A stretch of DNA of 64,000 bases from Streptomyces cucumeris. Its GTDB lineage: Bacteria; Actinomycetota; Actinomycetes; Streptomycetales; Streptomycetaceae. The stretch is taken from assembly GCF_024295805.1 (NCBI RefSeq), contig NZ_JANCLX010000005.1, forward strand, positions 186,001-250,000, read 5' to 3'. The notes below the pieces were generated by a model. The model saw nothing but the letters and a program-made list of their open reading frames with translations, was not told where the DNA came from and did not search any database. A program made the translations under genes and the position numbers. Positions 1 to 10,019 of this stretch are shown here, piece by piece (positions within the stretch are counted from its first letter, which is position 1; each line of letters begins with the position of its first letter).

Positions 1-783
1 GAACGACACGTAGGGGCGCACCTGGAGGGTGCGGGTGAGGTCGCCGCCGGTGGGGTCCACCCGGACCACCTTGCCGACCGGAACGCCGGGCACGAAGGGC
101 TTGTCCGCCTGGGAGCCGAAGGTGACCATCCGGTCGCCCTTCTTGATCTTCGCCTTGCCGTTCAACAGCTGGACGTGGAGCGAGCGGTCACCGCGACCGC
201 CCGCGAAGCCGAGCTCACCGGACTTCTCCATCCGGGTGCCGACGGTGAAGTCGGGGTCGATGGCGAGCAGCACGGTGGAGGTGGAGGGGCCGACGGTGGT
301 GACCCGGCCGACCAGTCCGTCACCGTTGAGGACGGTCATATCGCGGCGGATGCCGTCGTCGCTGCCGATGTCGATGGTGACGGTCCAGGAGAAGCCCTGG
401 GCGGCGCCGATACCGATGACCTCGGCGCCCTTGATGCCGTACTGGCCGCGGCTGGCGACCTTCCGCAGCTTGTCGAGTTCGACCACCCGCGCGCGGTTGC
501 GGTCGTTGCTGCCGAGCCGCGCCTTGAGCTTGGCGTTCTCCTGCTCCAGCGCCTTGATGCGGTTGTGCCGGTCGTCGGAGTCCCGGACGGCCGCCACCGC
601 GTTGCCGACCGGGTCGACGGCGGACGCGACGCCGTCCTCCACCGGGCCGAAAACCGAAGCGGCGGCCTGGCGCGCGCCGTCGAGGGGTGAGTCCTCGCCG
701 CCGCGGATGTCCACCGTGATCAGCGCGAACGCGATGGCGACCAGCAGCACCAGAAGCAGCCGGCTCTCTCGTGTGTCCCTCAC
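1..783 (-). CDS. mreC: Rod shape-determining protein MreC (C-terminus cut by window edge)
   Basis: MreC is a bitopic membrane protein with a large extracytoplasmic beta domain. It links MreB to the wall-synthesis machinery, which in Streptomyces matters mainly for spore wall integrity. Reading leftward from a GTG at 783, the product begins MRDTRESRLLLVLL. One hydrophobic membrane segment follows, then a coiled-coil stretch rich in KLKARL-type heptads, then the start of the beta domain containing GVPVGKVVRVDPTGGDL. An in-frame TAG lies 19 codons upstream with no other start codon between, so the GTG is the only possible start. The gene runs off the left end, where mreD would be expected. It follows mreB by 152 bp on the same strand. 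Confidence 0.9.
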   Translation of the reverse strand, partial: MRDTRESRLLLVLLVAIAFALITVDIRGGEDSPLDGARQAAASVFGPVEDGVASAVDPVGNAVAAVRDSDDRHNRIKALEQENAKLKARLGSNDRNRARVVELDKLRKVASRGQYGIKGAEVIGIGAAQGFSWTVTIDIGSDDGIRRDMTVLNGDGLVGRVTTVGPSTSTVLLAIDPDFTVGTRMEKSGELGFAGGRGDRSLHVQLLNGKAKIKKGDRMVTFGSQADKPFVPGVPVGKVVRVDPTGGDLTRTLQVRPYVSF

Positions 784-878
784 GTGCGGCGACGTGCCTT
801 CCTCGTCGGAGTAGGACCGGTCCCGGCGATATGTGCTCTACGGCCGGTCCTTAAGGAGCCTTATGCCTGTATATCAGC

Positions 879-925
879 GATCCGCCGCACGGGCAGCCAG
901 CGGCTGTCGACCTGTGCGGCGGATC
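879..925 (-). terminator. Inverted repeat between mreB and mreC
   Basis: Perfect 12-bp arms (879-890 and 914-925, core gatccgccgcac) enclose 23 bases that hold a second small stem (cagcc/ggctg). It starts 11 bases after the mreB stop on the transcribed minus strand. It could terminate or attenuate transcription and so make mreC less expressed than mreB. There is no clear U-run. Confidence 0.55.
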
Positions 926-935
926 CGCCGGATTG

Positions 936-1967
936 TCATCTGCGGGGCTGGGCGTCCAGCACCTGCTGGAGCGCCTCGAACTCCTCGACGCACTTGCCGG
1001 AGCCGAGCGCGACGGAGTCCAGCGGGTCCTCGGCGATGTGGATCGGCATGCCGGTCTCACGGCGCAGCCGCTCGTCCAGGCCGCGCAGCAGGGCGCCGCC
1101 GCCGGTGAGCACGATGCCGCGGTCCATCACATCGCCGGAGAGCTCCGGGGGGCACTTGTCGAGGGTCGTCTTGACCGCGTCGACGATCGAGTTGACCGGC
1201 TCCTCCATCGCCTTGCGGACCTCGGCGGCGGAGATGACAACGGTCTTGGGGAGTCCGCTGACCAGGTCACGGCCACGGATCTCGGTGTGCTCCTCCTGGT
1301 CGCTCTCGAACGCGGAGCCGATGGTGATCTTGATGTTCTCGGCGGTGCGCTCACCAAGCAGGAGGCTGTACTCCTTCTTGATGTGCTGGATGATCGCGTT
1401 GTCCAGCTCATCGCCGGCCACCCGGATGGACTGCGCGGTGACGATGCCGCCGAGCGAGATCACGGCGACCTCGGTGGTACCGCCGCCGATGTCCACGACC
1501 ATGTTGCCGGTGGCCTCGTGCACCGGCAGACCGGAACCGATGGCGGCGGCCATAGGCTCCTCGATGATGTGCACCTGGCGGGCACCCGCCTGGGTGGACG
1601 CCTCGATGACGGCACGGCGCTCCACACCGGTGATACCGGACGGCACACACACCACCACGCGGGGCCGGGCGAGATAGCGGCGCTTGTGGATCTTCAGGAT
1701 GAAGTACCGCAGCATCCGCTCGGTGATCTCGAAGTCGGCGATGACGCCGTCCTTGAGCGGACGCACGGCGACGATGTTGCCAGGGGTCCGGCCGATCATC
1801 TTCTTCGCCTCGGCGCCCACGGCGAGAATTCCGCCGGTGTTGGTGTTGATGGCGACGACGGACGGCTCGTTGAGAACGATCCCGCGGCCCCTGACGTACA
1901 CCAGCGTGTTGGCGGTGCCGAGGTCGACAGCCATGTCACGGCCGATGAACGACATATTGTTCCCCAT
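936..1967 (-). CDS. mreB: Actin-like cell shape protein MreB
   Basis: A 343-residue bacterial actin, the usual length. The start [17 protein letters not shown] leads into the phosphate-1 loop ([11 protein letters not shown], near residues 15-25). The phosphate-2 motif ([15 protein letters not shown]) and the adenosine motif ([15 protein letters not shown]) follow in order, so the ATPase fold is complete. MreB forms membrane-associated filaments guiding wall synthesis; in Streptomyces the known role is in aerial hyphae and spores. It is followed by mreC across a hairpin and preceded by ndk about 300 bp upstream on the same strand. A promoter in that gap is likely but is not recognisable by eye. 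Confidence 0.97.
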   Translation of the reverse strand: MGNNMSFIGRDMAVDLGTANTLVYVRGRGIVLNEPSVVAINTNTGGILAVGAEAKKMIGRTPGNIVAVRPLKDGVIADFEITERMLRYFILKIHKRRYLARPRVVVCVPSGITGVERRAVIEASTQAGARQVHIIEEPMAAAIGSGLPVHEATGNMVVDIGGGTTEVAVISLGGIVTAQSIRVAGDELDNAIIQHIKKEYSLLLGERTAENIKITIGSAFESDQEEHTEIRGRDLVSGLPKTVVISAAEVRKAMEEPVNSIVDAVKTTLDKCPPELSGDVMDRGIVLTGGGALLRGLDERLRRETGMPIHIAEDPLDSVALGSGKCVEEFEALQQVLDAQPRR

Positions 1968-2273
1968 GAGGATACGTCAGGCCTTCCCTACTGGAGCGAT
2001 TGCTTGCTTGAGGTTCGGCAGGATGGGTGCGCCGCGAGGCGCGGAGGTTTCATCGTAGTCACGCCCGCTCGAACACGCTGCGGGGGTCCTCCGCCATTGT
2101 CAGCAGAACACGAGCCCGCCCCCTCTAATGGTGACGTCGTGTCGCGGAGATGCGTTCCCCCGATCGGGCCGCATATGCGGAGGGGCGGCCGATAGATTCG
2201 GCCGCCCCCAGGTCAGCAGGGGTGTGACAAGTTGATGATCATTTAGCCCGGGCCGGGCGGGATCCGGCGGGAA
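1968..2273. other. Intergenic region between ndk and mreB
   Basis: 306 bp without a credible gene. It contains the ndk terminator hairpin at 2182-2208 and should hold the mreB promoter region. No riboswitch-like or tRNA-like structure is apparent. Confidence 0.6.
2182..2208 (-). terminator. ndk terminator hairpin
   Basis: A perfect 11-bp inverted repeat (ggggcggccga with its complement) closes a 5-base loop, tagat. It starts 66 bases after the ndk stop. Streptomyces terminators often lack a U-tract, as here. Confidence 0.75.
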
Positions 2274-2687
2274 TCAGGCGAGACCGGGAAAGAAAAGCTT
2301 GATTTCCCGCTGTGCGGACTCCTCCGAGTCCGAGGCGTGGATGAGATTCTCCCGAACGATGGTGCCGAAATCCCCGCGGATGGAGCCCGGCGCGGCGGCG
2401 ATCGGGTCGGTCGGACCGGCCAGCGCCCGCACCCCCTCGATCACACGCTCGCCCTCGACGACCAGGGCCACGACCGGGCCGGAGGACATGAACTCCACCA
2501 ACGGCTCGTAGAACGGCCTGCCGACGTGCTCGGCGTAGTGCTGCTCCAGGAGGTCACGGCCCAGCTCACGCAGTTCCAGGGCGGTGATCCGCCAGCCGGC
2601 CTTCCTCTCGATCCGCCCCAGGACCTCGCCCACCAGACCTCGGCGTACGGCGTCGGGCTTGAGAAGGACGAGAGTGCGCTGGCTCAC
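2274..2687 (-). CDS. ndk: Nucleoside diphosphate kinase
   Basis: A 137-residue cytosolic enzyme that moves the gamma phosphate between NTPs and NDPs through a phosphohistidine. The N-terminus (MSQRTLVLLKPDAVRRG) and the active-site segment NLIHASDSEESA with the catalytic histidine are both intact, and the length is typical. It lies between mreB and the DUF4233/folC pair, all on the minus strand. The 75-bp gap upstream leaves room for its own promoter, and a strong hairpin follows the stop codon. Confidence 0.97.
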   Translation of the reverse strand: MSQRTLVLLKPDAVRRGLVGEVLGRIERKAGWRITALELRELGRDLLEQHYAEHVGRPFYEPLVEFMSSGPVVALVVEGERVIEGVRALAGPTDPIAAAPGSIRGDFGTIVRENLIHASDSEESAQREIKLFFPGLA

Positions 2688-2762
2688 GGTGCGGGCTCCT
2701 TAGAGAAATGGCATGCGGGTGAAGCTGTGCCGCAGAGGCTACATGGGTGAACAGCGGTCACG

Positions 2763-3119
2763 TTACGCAGCGTCAGCGGACGGGGCGGCACCGGCTCCGG
2801 CGTACCGGGCCTTGGCCGCGTCGACCTTCCGGCCGAAGTGGACCGAGGCCCACCACAGCCCGGCGAAGACCGCGCCGAGGAAGAACATCACGGGGACGAC
2901 CAGACCGCTCAGCACCAGGCCGAGCTGGAGGGCCCAGCCGATCTGCACCGCCCCGGGACGGCTGAGCATCCCGCACAGCAGCACGCACAGCACCATGGCG
3001 ACAGCGCAGACCGTCCAGACGACTCCGGCCGACAGATCGGCCGTCTTCATCGCGACCAGCCCCCCGAAGCCGATGACGAAGAACTCACCGATCAGGGTGG
3101 AGGCGCACAGCGTTCGCAT
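2763..3119 (-). CDS. DUF4233 small integral membrane protein
   Basis: 118 residues with four hydrophobic segments (around 8-28, 32-48, 60-76 and 78-95) and a charged C-terminal tail. It looks like the DUF4233 family, an actinobacterial family of unknown function that typically lies just downstream of folC. Its ATG is separated by one base from the folC stop codon, so the two genes are co-transcribed and probably translationally coupled. A role tied to folate or wall metabolism is only a guess from position. Confidence 0.85.
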   Translation of the reverse strand: MRTLCASTLIGEFFVIGFGGLVAMKTADLSAGVVWTVCAVAMVLCVLLCGMLSRPGAVQIGWALQLGLVLSGLVVPVMFFLGAVFAGLWWASVHFGRKVDAAKARYAGAGAAPSADAA

Positions 3120-3120
3120 T

Positions 3121-4632
3121 TCAGCCCTTTCCCAGAAGCAGCCGGGCCTCGCCGACCGTGATCACGGATCCGGTGACCAGGACCCCCGCGCCGGAGTATT
3201 CGCTCTCTTCCTCCGCCAGGGTGACAGCCTGCTCCAGCGCGTCGTCCAGCCGGGGCTCGACCTGCACCCGGTCGGCGCCGAAGACCTCGACCGCGATGGC
3301 CGCCAGCTCGTCCGCGTCCATCGCGCGATGGGTGGAGTTGCGGGTCACCACGACCTCGGCGAAAACCGGCTCGAACGCCTCCAGCAGCCCGCGCACGTCC
3401 TTGTCGTCGCTGGCCCCGACCACACCGATCAGCCGGCTGAAGCCGAACGCCTCGGTGACGGCCTCGGCCGCGGCACGCGCGCCCGCCGGGTTGTGGGCGG
3501 CGTCCAGCACCACGGTGGGGCTGCGGCGGACCACCTCCATCCGGCCGGGCGAGGTGACCGAGGCGAAGGCGGTGCGGACGGTGTCCATGTCGAGCGTGCG
3601 GGCGTGCTGGGTGCCGATGCCGAAGAACGCCTCGACGGCGGCCAGGGCCACCGCGGCGTTGTGCGCCTGGTGGGCGCCGTACAGCGGGAGGAAGACCTCC
3701 GGGTACTCACCGCCGAGGCCGCGCAGGGTCAGCAGCTGACCGCCGACCGCCACCTCACGGGAGAGCACCCCGAACTCCATGCCCTCACGGGCGACCGTGG
3801 CGTCCACCTCGACCGCGCGCTTGAGGATCACGGACGCGGCCTCCACCGGCTGCTGTGCCAGCACCACGGTGGCGTCCTGCTTGACTATCCCGGACTTCTC
3901 CACGGCGATCTGCTCGGGCGTGGTGCCGAGCCGGGCGGTGTGGTCCAGGGAGATCGGCATGATCACCGAGACCCCCGCGTCGATCACATTGGTGGCGTCC
4001 CAGGAGCCGCCCATACCGACCTCGACGACCGCGATGTCCACCGGCGCGTCGGCGAAGGCCGCGTAGGCCATACCGGTCAGCACCTCGAAGAAGGACAGCC
4101 GGTGCTCCTGCTGTCCGTCCACCATGTCCACATACGGCTTGATGTCCTGGTATGTCTCGATGAACCGCTCGGCGGAGATGGGCGCGCCGTCCAGGCTGAT
4201 CCGCTCGGTGATGGACTGCACATGCGGGCTGGTGTAGCGGCCGGTGCGCAGCTCGAAGGCGCCCAGCAGCGCCTCGATCATGCGCGCGGTACTGGTCTTG
4301 CCGTTGGTCCCGGTGATGTGGATCGAGGGGTAGGCGCGCTGCGGGGAGCCGAGGATGTCCATCAGCGCCTCGATGCGCGCGAGCGACGGGTCCAGCTTGG
4401 TCTCCGGCCAGCGCGCGGCCAGCTCGGCCTCCACCTCGCGCAGCGCGCGCTCCACCTCGGGGTCGGTGGGCCGGGCCGGGATGCCGTCACCCTGCGGCGG
4501 CCCGGACTGGGTGCGCAGGGTGCGGCTGCCGGCCTCGATCACCGCCAGGTCGGGATCACGGTCGGTCTCGGCTTCGACGATCTCTTCGAATTCGTCCGGT
4601 TCGTCGGCTTCGTTCTGGGGGCGCTCGCTCAC
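3121..4632 (-). CDS. folC: Bifunctional folylpolyglutamate synthase / dihydrofolate synthase
   Basis: 503 residues of the Mur-ligase superfamily. The enzyme adds L-glutamate to dihydropteroate and then extends the polyglutamate tail of folates, using ATP. The P-loop ITGTNGKTST sits at about 106-115. The family motif SPHVQSITERI and the C-terminal ligase domain segment VVLDAAHNPAGA follow. The first ~50 residues are an acidic extension before the conserved domain. Upstream, the penicillin-binding protein stops 52 bp before the folC start. The gene is followed directly by the DUF4233 gene. Confidence 0.96.
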   Translation of the reverse strand: MSERPQNEADEPDEFEEIVEAETDRDPDLAVIEAGSRTLRTQSGPPQGDGIPARPTDPEVERALREVEAELAARWPETKLDPSLARIEALMDILGSPQRAYPSIHITGTNGKTSTARMIEALLGAFELRTGRYTSPHVQSITERISLDGAPISAERFIETYQDIKPYVDMVDGQQEHRLSFFEVLTGMAYAAFADAPVDIAVVEVGMGGSWDATNVIDAGVSVIMPISLDHTARLGTTPEQIAVEKSGIVKQDATVVLAQQPVEAASVILKRAVEVDATVAREGMEFGVLSREVAVGGQLLTLRGLGGEYPEVFLPLYGAHQAHNAAVALAAVEAFFGIGTQHARTLDMDTVRTAFASVTSPGRMEVVRRSPTVVLDAAHNPAGARAAAEAVTEAFGFSRLIGVVGASDDKDVRGLLEAFEPVFAEVVVTRNSTHRAMDADELAAIAVEVFGADRVQVEPRLDDALEQAVTLAEEESEYSGAGVLVTGSVITVGEARLLLGKG

Positions 4633-4684
4633 ACGGTCCAGTCTACGAGCCAGGACCCTCGGGTCCTTCGCGCGCCTCGTACCG

Positions 4685-6133
4685 TCAGCCCAGCGTGGCC
4701 CGCATCACCGACCGGGCGATCGGACCGGCCAGACCCCCGCCGGAGACATCGGCGCGCGCGGCGTCGCTGTCCTCGACCACCACCGCCACCGCCACCTTGT
4801 GTCCCTTGCCGTCATCCGCGTAACTGACGAACCACGCGTACGGCGTACCGCTGTTGTTCTCCCCGTGCTGCGCGGTACCGGTCTTGCCGCCCACCTCCGT
4901 CCCGGGGATCCGGGCGTTGGTGCCGGTGCCCTCGTCCACCACGGTCCGCATCGCCGAGCGCAGCTCGGACGCGGTGTCCTCGGACATCGCCCGGCCGTAC
5001 TCCTCCGGCTCGGTACGGTCCAGGGCGGACGCGCCGCCATCGGTCGTACGGTCCACCAGATGCGGCGTCATCAGCTTGCCGCCCTCGGCGATGGCCGAGG
5101 TCACCATGGCCATCTGGAGCGGGGTCGCGGTGACGTCGAACTGGCCGATACCGCTCAGTCCGGTCTGCGCGTCGTTCATCCCGTCCGGATAGACGCTCTT
5201 CGCGGCACGCACCGGGATGTCCAGCTCGGAGTCGCCGAACCCCATCTTCTCGGCCTGTGCCGCCACCTTCTCCTGGCCCAGATCCACGGCCATCTTGGCG
5301 AAGACCGTGTTGCACGAGTACTGGAGGGCGGTACGGATCGTGGCGTCCTCACAGGGCGCGGACGGGTTCTCGTTGCGCATCTTGGTGGCGGTGCCCGGCA
5401 GCAGATACGGATCGGGGCTCTCGGTCGCCACGTCCACCGAGTCGTACAGCCCGTCCTCCAGCGCGGCGGCGGCCACCACCAGCTTGAAGGCCGAACCCGG
5501 CGGGTACGTCTGGCGCAGCGCCCGGTTCAGCATCGGCTGCTTCTTGTCCTTCTGGAGCGCCTGCCACGCCTTCTGGTCGCCGGTGGAGGAGCCCGCGAAG
5601 CTGCCGGGGTTGTAGGAGGGTGTGCTCACCAGGGCGAGGACGCGGCCGGTGTCCGGATCGATCGCCACGGCGGCGCCGGTCTTGTCCCCCAGCCCCTCGA
5701 AGGCGGCCTTCTGGGCGGCCGGGTCGATCGTGGTGATCACGTCACCGGGCTCGGAGCGCTCCCGGGTGACCGCCTGGAGGGGGTTCTTCAGCCTGCTGTC
5801 GGAGCCGTCGAGGACCGGGCGCTCCAGGGCCTCAAGCTGGTTGCTGCCGTAGGACTGGGAGGCGTAGCCGGTGACCGGCGCGTACAGCTCGCCGTCGGTG
5901 TAGGTGCGCTTGTAGCGCAGACTGCCCTCGGTGGCCCGGGAGCCGGTGACCGGCTTGCCGTCGACCACGATGTCGCCGAGGGGGTTGGCGTACTGGGCGA
6001 TGGCCCTGCGGGTGTTGTGCGGGTTGTCCCGGAGGCTGCTGCCCCGCGCCACCTGGACATAGGTGACCCACGCGATCAGGGTCAGCACCAGCAGCAGGGA
6101 GAACACCGAGGCGTTCCGCAGCGGCTTGTTCAT
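4685..6133 (-). CDS. Class B penicillin-binding protein (transpeptidase, PbpA-like)
   Basis: 482 residues from the ATG at 6133 (MNKPLRNASVFSLLL), which has AAGGAG about ten bases upstream. Extending to 6217 would add unconserved sequence. One N-terminal membrane anchor (about 9-28) is followed by a PBP dimer domain and a transpeptidase domain. The catalytic motifs are all present: SAFK (214-217), SCN (273-275) and KTG (417-419). It should cross-link peptidoglycan outside the membrane. The MNKPLR start and GDIVVDGKPVTGS segment resemble Streptomyces PbpA paralogues rather than FtsI. Its place between folC and valS is not the arrangement I recall for S. coelicolor. Confidence 0.93.
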   Translation of the reverse strand: MNKPLRNASVFSLLLVLTLIAWVTYVQVARGSSLRDNPHNTRRAIAQYANPLGDIVVDGKPVTGSRATEGSLRYKRTYTDGELYAPVTGYASQSYGSNQLEALERPVLDGSDSRLKNPLQAVTRERSEPGDVITTIDPAAQKAAFEGLGDKTGAAVAIDPDTGRVLALVSTPSYNPGSFAGSSTGDQKAWQALQKDKKQPMLNRALRQTYPPGSAFKLVVAAAALEDGLYDSVDVATESPDPYLLPGTATKMRNENPSAPCEDATIRTALQYSCNTVFAKMAVDLGQEKVAAQAEKMGFGDSELDIPVRAAKSVYPDGMNDAQTGLSGIGQFDVTATPLQMAMVTSAIAEGGKLMTPHLVDRTTDGGASALDRTEPEEYGRAMSEDTASELRSAMRTVVDEGTGTNARIPGTEVGGKTGTAQHGENNSGTPYAWFVSYADDGKGHKVAVAVVVEDSDAARADVSGGGLAGPIARSVMRATLG

Positions 6134-6265
6134 TCGGCCAGATCTCCTTCCGGGACGTACATGGAGAAAGACTCCCGGAAGGTCCGTTGTGGTTCCCGAT
6201 GGGGCATACCTGTGCATCCGCTGTGAGACCGGTGTGCCCCGGGCCTGAAGTGAGCCGGAACGCGT

Positions 6266-6298
6266 CAGCGCCCCCGCCGTCGGACGGCGGGGGCGCTG
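6266..6298 (-). terminator. valS terminator
   Basis: A perfect 15-bp inverted repeat (cagcgcccccgccgt and complement) with a 3-base loop, starting about 30 bases past the valS stop codon. It separates valS from the penicillin-binding protein gene. Confidence 0.85.
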
Positions 6299-6328
6299 CT
6301 GGTGGCTACGCGGTGGATCAGCCCTGGG

Positions 6329-8959
6329 TCAGCCCTTGGGCAGGGCCGCCAACTGGGCGGTGATCCGGGCGATATCGGCCTCGGCGGTCGCCTGCCGGGT
6401 GCGGATCTTCTCGACCACGTGATCCGGCGCCTTGGCGAGGAAGCCCTCGTTGGCCAGCTTCGCCGTGGTCTGCGCCTTGTCCTTCTCGGCCGCGGCGAGG
6501 TCCTTGGCCAGCCGCTTGCGCTCGGCCTCGACGTCGATCGCACCGGACAGGTCCAGCGCCACCGTCGCGCCCGCGACCGGCAGCGAGGCGGTCGCGGTGA
6601 ACTCCTCACCGGCGGGCTGGAGACGCAGCAGCGACCGCATGGCGTCCTCATGGGGCGCCAGCGGCGTACCGGACAGGTCGAGCCGCGCGGGGACCCGCTG
6701 ACCGGGCTGGAGACCCTGGTCGGCACGGAACCGGCGGACCTCGGTGACCACCTGCTGGAGGTTCTCGATCTCCCGCTCCGCCGCCTCGTCCCGGAAGCCG
6801 CTGTCCTTCGGCCAGTCGGCGATGACCACCGACTCCTGACCGGTCAGCGAGGTCCACAGCTTCTCGGTGACGAACGGGACGACCGGGTGCAGCAGCCGCA
6901 GGGTGACGTCCAGGACCTCGCCGAGGACGCGGCGCGAGGCGTCGGCCTCCGGACCGCCCTTGGCGAAGGTGGTCTTGGACAGCTCGACGTACCAGTCGAA
7001 GACCTCGTCCCAGGCGAAGTGGTAGAGGACGTCGGAGAGCTTGGCGAACTGGTAGTCCTCGTAGAACGCGTCGACCTCGGCGACGACCTCGTTCAGCCGG
7101 GACAGGATCCAGCGGTCGGTGGCCGAGAGCCGCTCGGGGGCGGGGAGTTCGCCCTCGACCGTGGCGCCGTTCATCAGGGCGAAGCGGGTCGCGTTCCAGA
7201 TCTTGTTGGCGAAGTTCCGGGACGCCTGGACCCAGTCCTCGCCGATCGGGACGTCCACACCGGGATTGGCGCCGCGGGCCAGGGTGAAGCGGACCGCGTC
7301 GGAGCCGTACTGGTCCATCCAGTCCAGCGGATTGACCGCGTTCCCGAAGGACTTGGACATCTTCTTGCCGAACTGGTCACGGACCATCCCGTGCAGGGCG
7401 ATGGTGTGGAACGGCGGGGTGCCGTCCATCGCGTACAGGCCGAACATCATCATCCGGGCGACCCAGAAGAACAGGATGTCGTAGCCGGTGACCAGGACGG
7501 AGTTCGGATAGAACTTCTCCAGGCTCTCGGTCCGCTCCGGCCAGCCCATCGTGGAGAACGGCCACAGCCCGGAGGAGAACCAGGTGTCCAGGACGTCATT
7601 GTCCTGGTGCCAGCCCGCGCCGCTCGGCGGCTCCTCGTCCGGTCCGACGCAGACGACCTCGCCCTCCGGCCCGTACCAGACCGGGATCCGGTGGCCCCAC
7701 CAGAGCTGGCGCGAGATGCACCAGTCGTGGAGGTTGTCGACCCAGTCGAAGTAGCGCTTCGACATGTCCTCCGGGTGGATCTTCACCCGGCCGTCGCGGA
7801 CGGCGTCGCCCGCGGCCTTGGCGAGCGGACCGACCTTGACCCACCACTGCATGGACAGCCGCGGCTCGATGGTGGTCTTGCAGCGCGAGCAGTGGCCGAC
7901 GGAGTGGGTGTACGGCCGCTTCTCGGTGACGATGCGGCCCTCGGCGCGCAGCGCGCCGACGATGGCGCTGCGGGCCTCCAGCCGGTCCAGGCCCTGGAAG
8001 GGGCCGTGGGCGGTGATCACCGCGTGCTCGTCCATGACGGAGAGGTTCGGCAGGCCGTGGCGCTGGCCGATCTCGAAGTCGTTCGGGTCATGGGCCGGGG
8101 TGACCTTGACCGCGCCGGTGCCGAACTCCGGGTCGACGTGGGCGTCGGCGACGACCGGGATGCGACGGCCGGTGAGCGGCAGTTCGATCTCGGTGCCGAC
8201 CAGGTGGCGGTAGCGCTCGTCCTCCGGGTGGACCGCGACCGCGGTGTCGCCCAGCATCGTCTCCGCGCGGGTGGTCGCGACGACGATCGACGCATCCCCC
8301 TCGCCGTAGCGGATCGAGACGAGCTCGCCGTCCTCGTCGTCGTACTCGACCTCGATGTCGGAGATGGCCGTGAGACAGCGGGGGCACCAGTTGATGATGC
8401 GCTCGGCGCGGTAGATCAGCTCATCGTCGTAGAGCTTCTTGAAGATGGTCTGGACGGACTTGGACAGGCCCTCGTCCATCGTGAACCGCTCGCGGTTCCA
8501 GGCGACACCGTCACCCAGGCGCCGCATCTGGCCGGAGATCTGCCCGCCCGACTCGCCCTTCCAGCGCCAGACCCGCTCGACGAACGCCTCCCGGCCCAGG
8601 TCGTGGCGGGAGACGCCCTCCTTGGCCAGTTCCCGCTCGACCACGTTCTGTGTGGCGATACCGGCGTGGTCCATCCCCGGCTGCCACAGCGTCTCGTAGC
8701 CCTGCATGCGCTTGCGCCGGGTGAGCGCGTCGATGAGGGTGTGCTCGAAGGCATGACCGAGGTGCAGCGATCCGGTCACGTTCGGGGGCGGGATGACGAC
8801 GGTGTAGGGCTCTTTGTCGCTCTTGGCGCTGGCCTCGAAATAACCTCGCTCTACCCAGCGCTCGTACAACTGCCCCTCTACATCGGCCGGCGCGTACTGG
8901 GTCGGCAGTTCGGGGTGGCTGTTCGGCCCGTCGGGGCGCTGCGAAGAGTTCTCGGTCAC
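6329..8959 (-). CDS. valS: Valine-tRNA ligase
   Basis: An 876-residue class I aminoacyl-tRNA synthetase. The HIGH signature appears as HLGH (66-69) within [15 protein letters not shown], and the KMSKS loop ([10 protein letters not shown]) lies near residue 535. The editing domain, the catalytic domain with [14 protein letters not shown], and a C-terminal coiled-coil arm rich in Glu/Lys/Ala complete the ValRS architecture at the usual length. It charges tRNA-Val and edits mischarged threonine. It is transcribed divergently from the membrane-protein triplet. A 122-bp gap separates the starts and must hold both promoters. Confidence 0.98.
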   Translation of the reverse strand: MTENSSQRPDGPNSHPELPTQYAPADVEGQLYERWVERGYFEASAKSDKEPYTVVIPPPNVTGSLHLGHAFEHTLIDALTRRKRMQGYETLWQPGMDHAGIATQNVVERELAKEGVSRHDLGREAFVERVWRWKGESGGQISGQMRRLGDGVAWNRERFTMDEGLSKSVQTIFKKLYDDELIYRAERIINWCPRCLTAISDIEVEYDDEDGELVSIRYGEGDASIVVATTRAETMLGDTAVAVHPEDERYRHLVGTEIELPLTGRRIPVVADAHVDPEFGTGAVKVTPAHDPNDFEIGQRHGLPNLSVMDEHAVITAHGPFQGLDRLEARSAIVGALRAEGRIVTEKRPYTHSVGHCSRCKTTIEPRLSMQWWVKVGPLAKAAGDAVRDGRVKIHPEDMSKRYFDWVDNLHDWCISRQLWWGHRIPVWYGPEGEVVCVGPDEEPPSGAGWHQDNDVLDTWFSSGLWPFSTMGWPERTESLEKFYPNSVLVTGYDILFFWVARMMMFGLYAMDGTPPFHTIALHGMVRDQFGKKMSKSFGNAVNPLDWMDQYGSDAVRFTLARGANPGVDVPIGEDWVQASRNFANKIWNATRFALMNGATVEGELPAPERLSATDRWILSRLNEVVAEVDAFYEDYQFAKLSDVLYHFAWDEVFDWYVELSKTTFAKGGPEADASRRVLGEVLDVTLRLLHPVVPFVTEKLWTSLTGQESVVIADWPKDSGFRDEAAEREIENLQQVVTEVRRFRADQGLQPGQRVPARLDLSGTPLAPHEDAMRSLLRLQPAGEEFTATASLPVAGATVALDLSGAIDVEAERKRLAKDLAAAEKDKAQTTAKLANEGFLAKAPDHVVEKIRTRQATAEADIARITAQLAALPKG

Positions 8960-9081
8960 GACGGCAGTCTAAAGGGCGGGGGCAGTCCGTTACGAACCCG
9001 TTGTGGCCCCGGCGCCAAGCCACGGCAGCGCGTCGGGAAGGATGTTCCGCACCTGTCATGCGCATCAAGGAGAGAGGCACG

Positions 9082-9990
9082 ATGAGCTATCAGCAGCCGC
9101 CGCCGCAGCCCGGCCCCTACGGGGGTCAGCCAGGGCCGTACGGCGCCGGTCAGCCGCCTGTGCCCAATCCGTATGCCCAGCAGCCCGGCGGATACGCCCA
9201 GCCCCCGCAGGGAGGCTATGGACAGCAGGGCGGCTACGGCGCGCCGGGTCCGTACGCGGCGCCGCCCCAGACGCCCTACGGCCGGCCTCCGCAGCAGGGG
9301 GCGCCGCAGCAGGGGGCGGGCTACTACGGCGGACCGCCGCCCGCGCCCGCGTCCGGCGGCCGCGGCAAGGGGCGGACCATCGGTCTCACGGTGGGCGCCC
9401 TGGTGGTCGTGGGCGGTCTGGTGGTGGGGGGCTTCGTGCTGCTCGGCGGCGAGAGCGGTCCGTACAAGCTGACGACGCCCAAGACGGTCGCGGCGGAGTA
9501 CCAGCGCCAGGGGTCGGGCACCGACGACAGCGATCTGTCGGCGGCGGGCCGCAAGGACCTCCGGAGCGTCCCGGTCGTCAAGGACCCGCACCTGGTGGCC
9601 GCCGACTACCAGACGGCCGGCAAGAAGATGATGAAGTTCACCGGTGTCTGGGGCGAGGTGACCGACCCCCGGCGGGGCGCCGATCTCGTCCTGGCGGTCA
9701 TCGTCAAGACCCTCCAGGACAACGGCACCGCCGAGGCCAACGGCTCGGCCCAGGAGTTCACCCCGGAGGACTTCGACGGGGACGTCCTGAAGTGCCAGTC
9801 GATGAAGTTCACATCGCAACAGGGATCCATGGAGGCACCCGCATGCGTCTGGGGCGATGAGAACACCCTGGGCGTGGCCGTGATGGCGGACCCGGCTGCC
9901 GCGGTTCTGGGCGACAGCATGTCCTTGAAGGACGCCGCCGACCTGACGGCCAAGGTGCGCAAGGACGCGCGCGTCGCACGGGACAGCTAG
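9082..9990 (+). CDS. PYGQ-rich single-pass membrane protein, paralogue 1
   Basis: 302 residues starting at ATG 9082, preceded by AGGAGAG; longer upstream starts have no ribosome site. Residues 1-95 are low-complexity Pro/Gln/Gly/Tyr sequence with PYG and PQQ units. One membrane helix follows (about 98-121), then an extracytoplasmic domain of roughly 180 residues. That domain carries KLTTPKTVAAEY, FTGVWGEVTDP and ACVWGDENTLG, and ends in AKVRKDARV. Many Streptomyces membrane proteins have such a tail on the cytoplasmic side; its job is unknown. The same motifs recur in the next two genes. I do not recognise a characterised family. Confidence 0.88.
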   Translation: MSYQQPPPQPGPYGGQPGPYGAGQPPVPNPYAQQPGGYAQPPQGGYGQQGGYGAPGPYAAPPQTPYGRPPQQGAPQQGAGYYGGPPPAPASGGRGKGRTIGLTVGALVVVGGLVVGGFVLLGGESGPYKLTTPKTVAAEYQRQGSGTDDSDLSAAGRKDLRSVPVVKDPHLVAADYQTAGKKMMKFTGVWGEVTDPRRGADLVLAVIVKTLQDNGTAEANGSAQEFTPEDFDGDVLKCQSMKFTSQQGSMEAPACVWGDENTLGVAVMADPAAAVLGDSMSLKDAADLTAKVRKDARVARDS

Positions 9991-10019
9991 CAACACCCGA
10001 GTTCGAACGAAGGACTGAG

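Noticed and set aside
933..2195. Long plus-strand open frame of 420 codons across mreB
   Set aside because: It is the antisense of mreB; the sequence is low-complexity Asp/Gly/His/Leu typical of high-GC shadow frames, and mreB is certain.
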